A DNA stretch of 64,000 nucleotides, taken from assembly GCA_945875585.1 (NCBI GenBank), contig CAMCLK010000009.1, forward strand, positions 43,879 to 107,878, written 5' to 3'. The first letter of the stretch is position 1; the number at the start of each line of letters is the position of its first letter. A program made the translations under genes and the position numbers. This DNA comes from Candidatus Kuenenia stuttgartensis (GTDB taxonomy: Bacteria; Planctomycetota; Planctomycetia; Gemmatales; Gemmataceae). Under the pieces are notes generated by a model, which ran no database searches, was not told the DNA's origin, and worked only from the letters and a program-made list of their open reading frames with translations. Below, in pieces: positions 7,293 to 16,573 of this stretch.

Positions 7293-10064
7293 TCAGCTTT
7301 GTGAATTGATCACGATCTTCAGGCCCAATGCTTGAGCCTTCTCAAGAATGGCTAATGTCAGTTCGCTTCTTAAATCCCTCGCCTGATCTGATTTTCCACG
7401 CACGTATGTCACCACGCGCAGCTCAACACCTTTCTCGGAGATGCCATGAAGTCCTACTTCAAGCCGTGATTCTTCAATATTTGGCCGTGCTGACAACATG
7501 TTGTGTGTTTGCTGCTGCAGTTCCATCAGTGCGGAGGGTGGTGATGCAGGGTCGAGGAATACCTGGGTGATGACCCGCTGGTAAATCCGCATGGCCTGAT
7601 TGTTGATATTGCCCCCTGCAACTGTGGCGTTGGGAAGGATTAAAATGGAATCTTCCTTGGTACGCAGACGCGTGCTTCGGAAGCCAACACCTTCCACGGT
7701 TCCTTCATGTGTGCCAATGACAACTTTGTCGCCCACGGCAAAGCTTTTGTCAGCGAACAGCAGCATGGTGGCAAAAAGGTTTTTCAGTGAATCTTGGGCA
7801 GCAAGTGATACAGCCAGTCCAACCACTCCAAGGCCTGCTAGAAAGCGTCCCAGCAGTGCCCCTTCGTCAAAGCATGAAATCAGGTAAATCATGGCGGCAA
7901 TAATCAGCAGTATTTTGAACAGCCGGGTAATAAACGGAACAATCAGATCCTGAAAGCCTTTCCGGCGTGTTGAAGAACCATGGCGGGCGGAGACTGAGCG
8001 GACAAAATCGGCGAGGCCAATGCCAGCCCAAATCACCACACCAGCCAGCAAAAACTTGTCGAATGTATACAAGAAAGAAGCCAGACTGATGGGTAGGTCT
8101 AGGAAAGGCAACAAAAAATAAGTCAAAATAATGATAATGAATATGCGGAATCCTATCAAATTGATTCGTAATTTTTTGGAATCGTGATCTGTCACCGACA
8201 TTGATATCCGCGCAACGATTGGATCGAAAAGCCAATGCTGCAAGTAAAAGAAAAAGAACAAAGTTCCAATTAAAACTGGAATGCCGATCCATTGCCAGAT
8301 GGACAATTCCAAGTAACGGGTTCGCAGAAATTCCGGCATATGCCAGCGGATCCACAAACCCGGAGTTGATTTAAACGATGGCACGCGCAAAAAAGGCTCT
8401 TCAAGATCGTCGGCTACCTTAAGGTCTTGCATCAGGTCGATGGCGGTATCCAGATTTCGGACTGTTGTGTCGGAAAAGCGCCAGCCCGAATCTAGTTGAT
8501 CGGCGCGCCTCGACAGGATGATTCTTCCCAAAGGTCCACGGTGCCATAGGTAGCGGGGCCCCTCTGCTTCTGATGGAATCTCATGAAAATAGACCCGACC
8601 GATTCGGTCCACTACCAGTTTCAGTTTTGCTGCCAACACCGGACCGAGATTGCTACGTGCCGAAACCGGTATTTCCGAAAGGTCCAAACAAGCTGCGGCA
8701 GCCGCGTAGCGTTTTTCATTCATGGCGCGCAGGAACGTGACGAACGTTTCACGAGGCGATGAGCGGCCAGCACTCAGTTCGGTTGGTCCTCGTTCGGAAA
8801 CTGCCAAGTTGTCGTACATCGATGATATTCGCACTACAGTATCACGGTTGAAGCACCATCTACCATCGGATCTTTTCGACAGTTGTATTTTCAAAGCCTT
8901 GTCGCCAAGCGTCACAGGTGCGGACGTCCAACGGTCATCGATTTCGGCCAGGATGGGTTTGACCTTTCGCAATAGAACTTCGAGTTTTTCCGCCAGACGT
9001 GGGCCCTGTCTTTGGGCTTCGTCAGATGGAAGATACGATAGATCAAGCAAGGAGGCCGCGGTCTCCATATGGCTGTCATCATGCTCGGCATCATCGATGG
9101 ATCGTAGAAAAGCGCAGAGCACGTTACGGGGAGATGAAAAATCCTTTGCTAACCCTATTGGCGCTGCTTGATCTTCGAGATCCTGTAATGGATTGATGAC
9201 AGATTTAATAATGTGCCAACGAGCATCAATAGGGCGGTCCTTGACCGCTTCATATAATTTTGAGATTTGCTGGACGCACAACGCGTTGAACACCCATCGA
9301 TCAGGTTTTTCATCAACCTTGATCCTTTCCGACACGACGAAACCTTCGAGTCCCGCATACCAAAGATATGGTGGACGCGACGCCTCGACTGGAACATCCT
9401 GAGGAAACACAAATCCAAGACGCTGTATAGAGAGTCCCAGCATCCATGCCAATCGTTTACCTTCTGACTTGCGTTGTTCACTGGGGATATCCCGCAAATC
9501 GAGACATTGTGCCGCGGCCTCGTAGTCTTCAGCAAGGAGTCGTTTTATAAAAGTTGCAAAAAGCTCTGTTGGTGTTCCGAGATGATCTTCCAATTGATTT
9601 GTTTGTGTTTCGCGTTGATTCCAAATCTTTATCGATTCCTCGTGCAAGGCTGGCAATCCAATAGCTGTGGCGCGGTCGAACCGCCATGATCCGTCAGCAC
9701 CCTTGGCAAGCGTCAGCCGATGCGTCCCTAGCGACCATAGATTCGACACCTTGCCATCGTTTGTCGCATTTGCCTTGACGAAAGGCGGTGAAATAATGTC
9801 GAGTATTTCAAGAAGCATTCCTATTAATTTGCGTTTCTCGTCGGGATCGATTCCTTCTGGAAAATCAACCATCGTCAGGGCTGCAATCATCGACCCTTTG
9901 ACGTTGAGTTTGATGGCTTCGGCAGCAAAACAAAAACTTTCCAGTGCTTTGCGCGGTGTGCTCAGGTCCACTGGAATACCGGTTGGAATCTCCGCAACTG
10001 GCATTTGAGCTGAAGCGCCAGGCAAAAGCATGATGCCTAATATAAACGAGGCGTAATTCAGCAC
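7293..10064 (-). CDS. Large MscS-family mechanosensitive channel with repeated periplasmic domain
   Basis: A 923-residue protein starting at GTG 10064 behind AGAGG, with a signal peptide ending near GASAQ. Residues about 30-570 hold a unit that recurs near 33, 161, 308 and 433, each opening with a (S/T)PRxxxxxF-like helix and an xxAAxCLDLxxIP segment. Membrane helices follow from about 585. The channel core is at 735-920: GLGVVGLAVSLAAQD pore helix, LLFADKSFAVGDKV and ILPNATVAGGNINN, all diagnostic of MscS. Such channels release solutes on osmotic downshock. The repeated N-terminal domain is not part of classical MscS and may sense or bind something in the periplasm. It has 30 bp to the PLD-like gene upstream and may share its transcript. 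Confidence 0.92.
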   Translation of the reverse strand: MLNYASFILGIMLLPGASAQMPVAEIPTGIPVDLSTPRKALESFCFAAEAIKLNVKGSMIAALTMVDFPEGIDPDEKRKLIGMLLEILDIISPPFVKANATNDGKVSNLWSLGTHRLTLAKGADGSWRFDRATAIGLPALHEESIKIWNQRETQTNQLEDHLGTPTELFATFIKRLLAEDYEAAAQCLDLRDIPSEQRKSEGKRLAWMLGLSIQRLGFVFPQDVPVEASRPPYLWYAGLEGFVVSERIKVDEKPDRWVFNALCVQQISKLYEAVKDRPIDARWHIIKSVINPLQDLEDQAAPIGLAKDFSSPRNVLCAFLRSIDDAEHDDSHMETAASLLDLSYLPSDEAQRQGPRLAEKLEVLLRKVKPILAEIDDRWTSAPVTLGDKALKIQLSKRSDGRWCFNRDTVVRISSMYDNLAVSERGPTELSAGRSSPRETFVTFLRAMNEKRYAAAAACLDLSEIPVSARSNLGPVLAAKLKLVVDRIGRVYFHEIPSEAEGPRYLWHRGPLGRIILSRRADQLDSGWRFSDTTVRNLDTAIDLMQDLKVADDLEEPFLRVPSFKSTPGLWIRWHMPEFLRTRYLELSIWQWIGIPVLIGTLFFFFYLQHWLFDPIVARISMSVTDHDSKKLRINLIGFRIFIIIILTYFLLPFLDLPISLASFLYTFDKFLLAGVVIWAGIGLADFVRSVSARHGSSTRRKGFQDLIVPFITRLFKILLIIAAMIYLISCFDEGALLGRFLAGLGVVGLAVSLAAQDSLKNLFATMLLFADKSFAVGDKVVIGTHEGTVEGVGFRSTRLRTKEDSILILPNATVAGGNINNQAMRIYQRVITQVFLDPASPPSALMELQQQTHNMLSARPNIEESRLEVGLHGISEKGVELRVVTYVRGKSDQARDLRSELTLAILEKAQALGLKIVINSQS

Positions 10065-10095
10065 AAATATGACCTCTTAGAGCAGTAGATGCCGC

Positions 10096-11313
10096 TTATT
10101 TGCCACCGAATTTGGGAAAGCTTGTCAGATTGAACGGAAAACCAGATTCCGGTTTCACACCCGGTGTTGCTGGCTGGCCCGCGGGTGGCGTGTACCCAGC
10201 GAGGCCTGCTACCTTCTGGAATTCGCCCTCGAATTTCGAGGCAATATCAGCATTGTGCAGAATTACCATATTCTCGTCGTTGGTTCTGTCGGCATTGTTC
10301 GAGAAATTGAAAGATCCAGCCACTACAACCTCGCCATCCACAATGATCACCTTGTGGTGCATATTGCGGGGGTTGGCGTCTAGGAATACCGGAAGTCCGG
10401 CTTCTTTCAGCTTCTGATATTCCGTGTGGCCACTGGAGGTTTGGCTTTTTTCAAACACCCCTGCAACCTGTACGCCGGCGCGGGAGCGCTCGAGCATGGC
10501 TTGACCTATGCCTTCATGCGTGAAGCTAAAAGCCAAAAAGTGAATAGACTTTGTGGCTTTTTTAACCGTGTCGATCACGTGGGAGGCACCCTTGTCGTGG
10601 GTGGAGAAATAGTTCTCCGCCGGAAAGTCGCTTGTGATCTGTACCAGTGGATTGGGAATTTTGCCAAAGGCTGGCGCGCCACCGAATTTACGCTGTTCGA
10701 ACATCCATTTGAATTTGGTGGAATAGTTTTCCGCCAACCGCGTATTCTCGAAATACATGCCGTTATTGTTGTTGCGGTAGGCGCAGTTCTCTGTGAAGTT
10801 CATCGAACCGGTCCAGATCGCTTTTCCGTCGAAAACCATGAACTTGTTGTGCATGAGCGCGCTAGGGCGCTGGTCGTCCACCACGGGGACATTCACGGCC
10901 CGCAGCGCTGTTACGCCACTTTCCCCAATATAGTCTGTTTCCGTTACCAACCGCACCTTCACGCCGCGTTGCACGGCTTTAGTCAGTGCCGCGACAATGA
11001 CTTTATTGTCGAGTTCAAAGCAGCAAACATCGATAGTTGCCTTTGCCTCGTCGATGTAGCCACACAGCATGCTAGCCGGGTCGCCCGCTACGGGACCATT
11101 GTTTTCAGGCTTGGTGAAATACACCCGAACCGGTTGCGCAGACTGGTTGTCAGGGCCCGATTCGCCCTTGAAGATGGCAACCTCTTCCTGGACTTTTTTA
11201 GCACCCCACACCAGCCACTGGATCTGTTCACTGGTGAGGTAGCCTGTTCCACCCGCTCCCAATGCGATTAACGACCAGATCCAGCCGAAGGTGCTTTTCT
11301 TTTTCCTTGCCAT
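10096..11313 (-). CDS. Phospholipase-D-like (HKD) family protein, membrane anchored
   Basis: A 405-residue protein with a membrane helix near its N-terminus (WIWSLIALGAGGTGYL) and two PLD catalytic motifs: HNKFMVFDG...GSMNFTENC (His near 155) and HHKVIIVDG...GSFNFSNNADRTNDEN (His near 320). Two HKD copies form one phosphodiesterase site. Members include phospholipases, nucleases and cardiolipin-synthase relatives, so the substrate is open; the single-domain-pair layout resembles the bacterial PLD-like nuclease branch. I take ATG 11313 because GGAGG lies 5 nt upstream; two earlier in-frame ATGs lack this. It sits 37 bp after a small hypothetical gene. Confidence 0.9.
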   Translation of the reverse strand: MARKKKSTFGWIWSLIALGAGGTGYLTSEQIQWLVWGAKKVQEEVAIFKGESGPDNQSAQPVRVYFTKPENNGPVAGDPASMLCGYIDEAKATIDVCCFELDNKVIVAALTKAVQRGVKVRLVTETDYIGESGVTALRAVNVPVVDDQRPSALMHNKFMVFDGKAIWTGSMNFTENCAYRNNNNGMYFENTRLAENYSTKFKWMFEQRKFGGAPAFGKIPNPLVQITSDFPAENYFSTHDKGASHVIDTVKKATKSIHFLAFSFTHEGIGQAMLERSRAGVQVAGVFEKSQTSSGHTEYQKLKEAGLPVFLDANPRNMHHKVIIVDGEVVVAGSFNFSNNADRTNDENMVILHNADIASKFEGEFQKVAGLAGYTPPAGQPATPGVKPESGFPFNLTSFPKFGGK

Positions 11314-11350
11314 GAGGGCCTCCATGCCCGAACACTTCAAAATTAATCTA

Positions 11351-11683
11351 TTAGGACATCAACTGCATTTTCATGGCCACGATCAGATCACTGGCGCTTC
11401 CCAGCGTCTTGTTGGGCCATGCCCAGCCCAGGCCGGCTGCTTCCTGTCTGGCTTGGTCGGTATCACCATCCTGAAAATGCGCCGCGATGCGCGCGAGGGA
11501 ACGGCCGTTCTTTCGGGTTTTTGCAACCTTGATTCCGGCCTCGTCCTCGTTGGCGGATTTCGCGACCAGAGATTTCACGGCACTGGTCATTTGCTCGACA
11601 AGGCAGGACGCGGCAGCCTCATCGAGGTCGCCGGTCAATCCTTCATCTTCGAGCACCAATTCAACAAATGCCTGCGGATCCAT
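11351..11683 (-). CDS. Small acidic hypothetical protein upstream of the PLD-like gene
   Basis: A 110-residue soluble protein (MDPQAFVELVLEDEGLTG...) predicted mostly helical, acidic at its N-terminus and with no signal peptide. It is likely transcribed with the PLD-like gene, which begins 37 bp later. I do not recognise a family. Codon use resembles its neighbours, which supports a real gene. The Shine-Dalgarno is weak. Confidence 0.55.
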   Translation of the reverse strand: MDPQAFVELVLEDEGLTGDLDEAAASCLVEQMTSAVKSLVAKSANEDEAGIKVAKTRKNGRSLARIAAHFQDGDTDQARQEAAGLGWAWPNKTLGSASDLIVAMKMQLMS

Positions 11684-11884
11684 GATCTGTCACAACCCCC
11701 CATGAAAGCTTTGGCTGAGCCATAACCCGAACGGCCAAGCCAAGTCCATGCGAAATGGTGTGAGGGAAATGGGGGGTGTTTAAACTAATGGTTCGGGGTG
11801 ATTCATCCCACAGAAAGGGTGATTGCAACCAGATGCAACATCTGGATCAGTATAGCTTTAGAGTGGTTTGGCAAAGAGGCGGGA

Positions 11885-12319
11885 CTAATCTTTCTTGCGT
11901 CGGAGCACCGCAAGAACGGTTTCCTCGGACCCTGCCTTTTCGAAACCGGCAGGCCTTTCTCGGCCTCCACCCACAAACAGGCAGATATGCAGGGCGTCGC
12001 CTTCTATTCGGTATATTCCTTCTCGTAGTGTGTGCTTGTCATCTCCATCGGGCGTCTTCAGGTCGATCAATTTTGGCTGAGTGGTTGGATCGATCAGGGC
12101 CACAAGGATTGGATTGTCGTTTTTGGTGATCTTCCAAGTCGTGCCGTTGATGGTGATTACCGGTCGATCGTCGGGCTTGATTTCATTCATCTGCCCGTTG
12201 GCATCCAGTCGTTCAAGCACCCATTCGCCTTTCAGCGATTCCAGCTCCTTGACGGCTTCCTTGGACAACGGATCGCCAGCCAGCGCAAACAATGAAATCA
12301 GTAAGGCCGGCATGAGCAA
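11885..12319 (-). CDS. TIGR03067 domain protein
   Basis: A 144-residue exported protein: short signal peptide (MLMPALLISLFALAG), then LKGEWVLERLDANGQ..., ITINGTTWKITKN, the DPTTQPKLIDLKT segment and IYRIEGDALHICL. This order is the signature of the planctomycete paralogous domain TIGR03067, thought to form a lipocalin-like beta barrel; no ligand is known. It lies 19 bp behind the TIM-barrel gene and appears to be the last gene of the sulfatase operon. Confidence 0.88.
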   Translation of the reverse strand: MLMPALLISLFALAGDPLSKEAVKELESLKGEWVLERLDANGQMNEIKPDDRPVITINGTTWKITKNDNPILVALIDPTTQPKLIDLKTPDGDDKHTLREGIYRIEGDALHICLFVGGGRERPAGFEKAGSEETVLAVLRRKKD

Positions 12320-12338
12320 ATCTCCAGTTGATTCTCGT

Positions 12339-13232
12339 TTACGCTTCCAGTGCGCGGACCGCTTCCGCTATCCCTTCGGCGGGAGAGCGGGTGGGAATAA
12401 ATTCATGCCCCACCCACCCGGAATAATTTTGGCGCACCAAAGCGCGTCCTATTGCTGCATAACCAATTTCCTGCCCTGCGTCGAGTTCACCCCGACCGGG
12501 ATTTCCTGCCGTGTGGATATGCCCAATGATGTCGCGCATCGATTCTAACCGGCGAATAATGTCGCCGTGCATGATCTGAACATGATAGACATCGAACAGA
12601 AGCTTCAATCGGGGCGAATCGACCTGCCGAATAAGCGAAGCGACCCAATCAATGTCGTCGCCTTGATAACCGGGGTGGCCCTTCATCGGATGATCGGACA
12701 CCCGGGAATTCAAGTGCTCGATGCAAACCGTCACACCGACCTTTTCGGCATGGCGGGCCAACAATTTCCAACCTTCCAAGCAGGAGCGTGCAGCCTCTTC
12801 GCGGGAAATCATTCCGCTTTTAGGGTTGCTGGCATCCCGGTATTGAAAACCAACGAAGCCAATCGATGACTTGATCCCCTGCGCCGCGCATTTGTCCAGC
12901 ATGGCACTGGATTTTGCCAGCAACTCTGGGTGCAGTGCCTTGTTGTTCCATGCCCGCATGAACGACTTATCTGTGCCGGAAGGCCCAATGGCACAAATCA
13001 ACCCATGCTTGGCCAATACTGGCCAGTCTTCCGGCCCAATCAGTTCCACGGAGCCGCATCCGGCAGCTTTGGCTTTCACGCACAGGGTGTCCATGTCCCA
13101 CTTTTCACCGTGCGAACGGAAGCACCAGCCAACAACCGAATGACGCATGCGAAGCTTTTCAGGAACATCAACCGCGGTCGCGGCCAGACAGGCTCCCGCA
13201 GAAAGCGCCATGGCGTTACGTCGGTGAAGCAT
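12339..13232 (-). CDS. Xylose-isomerase-like TIM-barrel protein (hydroxypyruvate isomerase-like)
   Basis: A 297-residue sugar phosphate isomerase/epimerase-like TIM barrel. Visible metal-site pieces are VCIEHLNSR (Glu), LLFDVYHVQIMHGD (Asp/His) and GHIHTAGNPGRGELD; the GHIHTA and DVYHVQ segments are typical of the hydroxypyruvate isomerase branch. The N-terminus (MLHRRNAMALSAGACLAAT) looks like a degenerate Tat-type or lipoprotein-like leader, as is common in planctomycete members. AAGGAG precedes the ATG. It begins 18 bp after the sulfatase, suggesting a shared role in sugar or sulfated-glycan use. The true substrate is unknown. Confidence 0.85.
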   Translation of the reverse strand: MLHRRNAMALSAGACLAATAVDVPEKLRMRHSVVGWCFRSHGEKWDMDTLCVKAKAAGCGSVELIGPEDWPVLAKHGLICAIGPSGTDKSFMRAWNNKALHPELLAKSSAMLDKCAAQGIKSSIGFVGFQYRDASNPKSGMISREEAARSCLEGWKLLARHAEKVGVTVCIEHLNSRVSDHPMKGHPGYQGDDIDWVASLIRQVDSPRLKLLFDVYHVQIMHGDIIRRLESMRDIIGHIHTAGNPGRGELDAGQEIGYAAIGRALVRQNYSGWVGHEFIPTRSPAEGIAEAVRALEA

Positions 13233-13250
13233 ATCAAATTCTCCTTTGAA

Positions 13251-14705
13251 TCAGCGTATTTTAAGGTCGGGAAGGGCTTGACCAATACCCATGTCGATGG
13301 GCATTGGATCGGGAATCAGTCCAATTTCAGCCTTGAGTTCCGCGAGACGTTTTTCCAATTGTGAGCGGACGCGCGCCATGGCTGGGTCCGCTGCGCGGTT
13401 CACCCGTTCGTATGGATCTTTTACAAGATCGTAAAGTTCTGGTTGATGTCTGTCGGGCGATCCGTCTCCATGCGGGTAACGCACATATTTGTACTGGTCG
13501 GTGCGTACACCCCGAACATTTGGCGTGTAGGGGAATTGCTTTTCGTAATCGTAGGCATACACCCAAGCATCGCGCCATCGTGTGGCGTCGCCACGGGCCA
13601 ACGTAGCCCACGATCTCCCCTGTGTTCCCGGCAAGCTTGTGGCACCACACACATCGAGAATGGACGGAGCCAGATCGGTTGTAAGAACCATGCGGTCTTC
13701 GATGGTACCCGGCTTGAATCCCTTATAGCGTGCCAGCAAAGGAATACGAATCGATGGTTCGTGCATGGTGCGTTTGTCAACCATGCCATGCTCGCCATTG
13801 AGCAGACCGTTATCTCCCAGAAAGACCACCAGCGTGTGGTCCAGTTCGCCTCGTGATTCCAGTTGCGCCAGCAAACGGCCAACACTGTCATCAACGCTGA
13901 GGATAGTACCCCAGTAAGATCGCGTCATGGCCTGAAAGTCGCGTACGGCCTCGGGTGATCGGTCTGGAAATTTCTTGCGGAAATCGAAAAGGGGACCATA
14001 GATTCCGTGCCATGTGTCCAGTCGCTGCCGAATCCAAGTGGGTTTGTCGTCTAGATGAAAGGCGCTTTCGGGATAATCCACTTTCACCGAATCGAAGGCG
14101 TGGGCATATTTCGGTTCGGGAACATAAAAGCTGTGCGGTGCCTTGTGGCCAACCATCAGCATCCAAGGCTGGTCTGCTTTTTTGTTTTTTAGCCAGTCGA
14201 TGGCCAGATCGGTAACTACTGATGTGTAGTATCCTGGCACTACTTTGCGTTCGCCATTGATATTCCATTCAGTGTCGAAATATTTTCCTTGCCCCTTGTG
14301 CGTGGCAAAAGCGTTGAATCCAGGCCTTTTACTATCGTTGTTTTCGCCCATGTGCCATTTGCCGAAGTAAGCTGTGGAATAACCGGCTGCTTGAAGAGAT
14401 TTTGGGAATGTGGGCAGATCGGCGGGCAGTTCGGTGAAGTTGTCGCGTACGCCATGCTTGTGGGCATAACGCCCCGATAGCAAGCTGGCGCGACTGGGCG
14501 AGCACAGCGAGGTGGTGCAGAAGGCATTTTTGAACAGGACACCTTCCCGGGCAATCCTGTCGATGTGGGGTGTTTTCAGGTGGGGATGCCCCGTACAGCC
14601 CAAGCAGTCCCATCGCAGATCATCGCACAGGACAATCAGCACATTGGGGCGGTCGGTCGCCATGGGGGCAATAAGCAAGGAAAGCAGAGTAATGGCCACA
14701 GTCAT
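13251..14705 (-). CDS. Type I sulfatase (N-acetylglucosamine-6-/iduronate-2-sulfatase-like), exported
   Basis: A 484-residue sulfatase with a signal peptide ([16 protein letters not shown]). The metal site begins at [13 protein letters not shown], and the modification motif C68-S-P-S-R is followed by [13 protein letters not shown]. The active enzyme needs oxidation of Cys68 to formylglycine. VFLGDNG and the long C-terminal domain are typical of the iduronate-2-sulfatase-like group of planctomycetes that attack sulfated polysaccharides. ATG 14705 is chosen because AAGAGG lies upstream and the signal peptide follows immediately; the longer open frame is rejected. It leads the operon with the TIM-barrel and TIGR03067 genes. 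Confidence 0.93.
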   Translation of the reverse strand: MTVAITLLSLLIAPMATDRPNVLIVLCDDLRWDCLGCTGHPHLKTPHIDRIAREGVLFKNAFCTTSLCSPSRASLLSGRYAHKHGVRDNFTELPADLPTFPKSLQAAGYSTAYFGKWHMGENNDSKRPGFNAFATHKGQGKYFDTEWNINGERKVVPGYYTSVVTDLAIDWLKNKKADQPWMLMVGHKAPHSFYVPEPKYAHAFDSVKVDYPESAFHLDDKPTWIRQRLDTWHGIYGPLFDFRKKFPDRSPEAVRDFQAMTRSYWGTILSVDDSVGRLLAQLESRGELDHTLVVFLGDNGLLNGEHGMVDKRTMHEPSIRIPLLARYKGFKPGTIEDRMVLTTDLAPSILDVCGATSLPGTQGRSWATLARGDATRWRDAWVYAYDYEKQFPYTPNVRGVRTDQYKYVRYPHGDGSPDRHQPELYDLVKDPYERVNRAADPAMARVRSQLEKRLAELKAEIGLIPDPMPIDMGIGQALPDLKIR

Positions 14706-14895
14706 TTGAATGCCTCTTGGGAACCCAACGACTTTATCCGCAAAATTGGCCGTAGGCAATCAGGCCAGATTGGCGATTGCCTTGAACACACCAAAGACAC
14801 ATCCATTCATTGAGATGATGGTTTGATTGCTGGGCAGTCTCGGCCAAATGAACCAAAACAACATAAACTTCACTACAGAACGAATAAATTTAGCT

Positions 14896-14901
14896 TAGAA
14901 T
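14896..14901 (+). promoter_or_regulatory. Possible -10 element giving a near-leaderless mRNA
   Basis: TAGAAT lies only 7 nt before the ATG at 14909, in an AT-rich stretch unlike the flanks. No Shine-Dalgarno is visible. If this hexamer is the -10 box, the transcript would begin at or just before the start codon. The -35 region is poor. Confidence 0.35.
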
Positions 14902-14908
14902 AGAGTTC

Positions 14909-15388
14909 ATGAACGTCGATCTGGTGCTTGAAACATTGGGCCGCAATCAAGTGGACTTCCTGCTGATTGGCGGGATGAATTTCCTTTTGAGGCATGAACC
15001 AGTTCTGACATTTGACATTGATGTTTGGGTCAACGATACCCAGATAAACCTTGACCGATGCGAGTTGGCCATGATTGACCTTGATGCGTCATGGGGTGCC
15101 ACTGAAGAAACTTGGCGTCCGGTAAAAGAACAAACCGGTTGGACACGCCGGCAGAGTGTTTTTTGTCTTGTAAGTCCCCATGCCAGTGTCGATGTGTTCC
15201 GAACGGTTGCGGGGCTAGCTTCCTGGGCAGAATGCAAGGCGCGTGCCTACAAAGGGAAGACCAAATCAGGAGTGGAATTTTTCGGCTTGTCCGATGCGGA
15301 CATGGTCGCCTGCCAATTGGCTCTTCCGTCTGGTACTCGCAAATATTCCCGAATTGAAGCATTACGGAAGGCCATGGGAGAAATCTGA
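14909..15388 (+). CDS. Nucleotidyltransferase-fold protein (AbiEii/MNT-like)
   Basis: A 159-residue protein with an N-terminal nucleotidyltransferase core: DFLLIGGMNFLLRH then TFDIDVWV, that is, the GG-x-hydrophobic helix followed by the D-x-D metal-binding strand; SPHASVDVF supplies a third acidic strand. Such minimal enzymes occur alone or as toxin or antitoxin members (AbiEii, MNT/HEPN). The start codon of the next gene overlaps its stop (ATGA), so the two are coupled. It may modify tRNA or proteins with nucleotides, but the target cannot be deduced. Confidence 0.72.
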   Translation: MNVDLVLETLGRNQVDFLLIGGMNFLLRHEPVLTFDIDVWVNDTQINLDRCELAMIDLDASWGATEETWRPVKEQTGWTRRQSVFCLVSPHASVDVFRTVAGLASWAECKARAYKGKTKSGVEFFGLSDADMVACQLALPSGTRKYSRIEALRKAMGEI

Positions 15389-15630
15389 TGAATGATCAGG
15401 ACTTTCAGCCTGCTCGACCTATTGATCCCGCCCTGCTCGCTGCCGAGGAGGCCAAGCGGATCCGTGTGTGGGACCGGGAAGAGCGTCTGCGGGTGATTTT
15501 TGAGACCATTAATTGGGCCGAGTCCCAACCCGGAGTCAGCCGCAACAACAAAGAGTCGTGCCTGCTGAGGCAGCAAGAAATCCTTCGGAGCATGGGAGAG
15601 CTTCCGGATTCGGAGCAAGCTAAATCATGA
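15388..15630 (+). CDS. Small partner protein of the nucleotidyltransferase gene
   Basis: An 80-residue, charged, probably helical protein (DPALLAAEEAKRIRVWDREERLR...) with no signal peptide. It begins inside the stop codon of the nucleotidyltransferase gene, so translation is coupled. I do not recognise a family. The position suggests a partner or regulator, possibly the second half of a toxin-antitoxin-like pair, but nothing in the sequence proves this. Confidence 0.6.
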   Translation: MNDQDFQPARPIDPALLAAEEAKRIRVWDREERLRVIFETINWAESQPGVSRNNKESCLLRQQEILRSMGELPDSEQAKS

Positions 15631-15652
15631 CGTTTGTGTCAATTCATCGACT

Positions 15653-16573
15653 TCAGGACAATCCCGCAATTGCGGCAAGTGCGGCGGAGGTATCGCTGGC
15701 GGCTTCAGCAATCCGGTCTTTCCAGTCGGGCGCATTGGACGGGCCGGGGAACAAAATCGCCCGGGAACTGTTGATAACGGCGCCGGTGCCATCGGCCCGG
15801 AATGCCGCTTTCAAGCTTTCAAGAGATGCGCCCTGTGCGCCGTAGCCGGGAACCAATAGCGGTACGCGCGGACATGCCTGTCGCGTCCAAGCCAACTCCT
15901 CCGGGTAGGTTGCGCCCACCACGGCGCCAACATCACCCCAACCGGAGGCATCAACTCCTGGTTGGTTCCATTCCGCTACCCTGTGGGCGACATGTTTCCA
16001 CAACGGCTCTTCGTCACAGACAAGATCTTGAAACAACCCCGCGCCCGGGTTGCTGGTCCTCACCAAAACAAACAATCCAGCTCCGGATTTGCGAGCCTCG
16101 GCAATGAACGGCGCAACCGCATCTTCGCCAAGGTACGGATTCACGGTTAATGCGTCGGCTTGCCATACGGAAAGGGTGGCATTGCCAAAGGCGGTGCCGC
16201 CAAAAGCGGCTTCGGCATATGCTGTGGCGGTGCTGGCTATATCACCGCGTTTGGCATCGAGAATCACTAACAGTCCCATGTCGCGCGCCCGGGCAATAAT
16301 GCGCCGCATGGCTTTCAGTCCTTTCGGACCACAACCCTCGAAAAACGCCATTTGTGGTTTCACAATTGCCGTGAACGGTGCCACCAATTCCAGCACGGAG
16401 AGGCAGAAGCTTTCGTAGGCTGCCGCGGCATTGGCCATGTCGTGGGGACGATTGCCATCTCCATGGGCCAGTCTCAAGGCCAGGGGAAGGCTTTCCCACC
16501 GCGGGTCCAAGCCGACACAAAGCGGCGTTCTGGCACGGCGAACCGCTTCGTCGAGACGTGCTCCAAAACTCAT
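15653..16573 (-). CDS. pyrF: Orotidine 5'-phosphate decarboxylase (type 2)
   Basis: Final step of UMP synthesis: decarboxylation of OMP. Of 306 residues, LCVGLDPRWESLP opens the barrel, VKPQMAFFEGCGPKG follows, and the catalytic LDAKRGDIASTA motif (Lys/Asp tetrad) is intact; LVPGYGAQGAS is the phosphate-binding loop. The length and PQ.AFFE form are those of the longer type 2 enzymes. ATG 16573 overlaps the upstream epimerase stop (ATGA), so coupling favours this start over the longer open frame. Confidence 0.95.
   Translation of the reverse strand: MSFGARLDEAVRRARTPLCVGLDPRWESLPLALRLAHGDGNRPHDMANAAAAYESFCLSVLELVAPFTAIVKPQMAFFEGCGPKGLKAMRRIIARARDMGLLVILDAKRGDIASTATAYAEAAFGGTAFGNATLSVWQADALTVNPYLGEDAVAPFIAEARKSGAGLFVLVRTSNPGAGLFQDLVCDEEPLWKHVAHRVAEWNQPGVDASGWGDVGAVVGATYPEELAWTRQACPRVPLLVPGYGAQGASLESLKAAFRADGTGAVINSSRAILFPGPSNAPDWKDRIAEAASDTSAALAAIAGLS

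Noticed and set aside
10426..11271. Open frame antisense to the PLD-like gene
   Set aside because: The minus-strand gene has two intact HKD motifs; the plus frame shows no domain.
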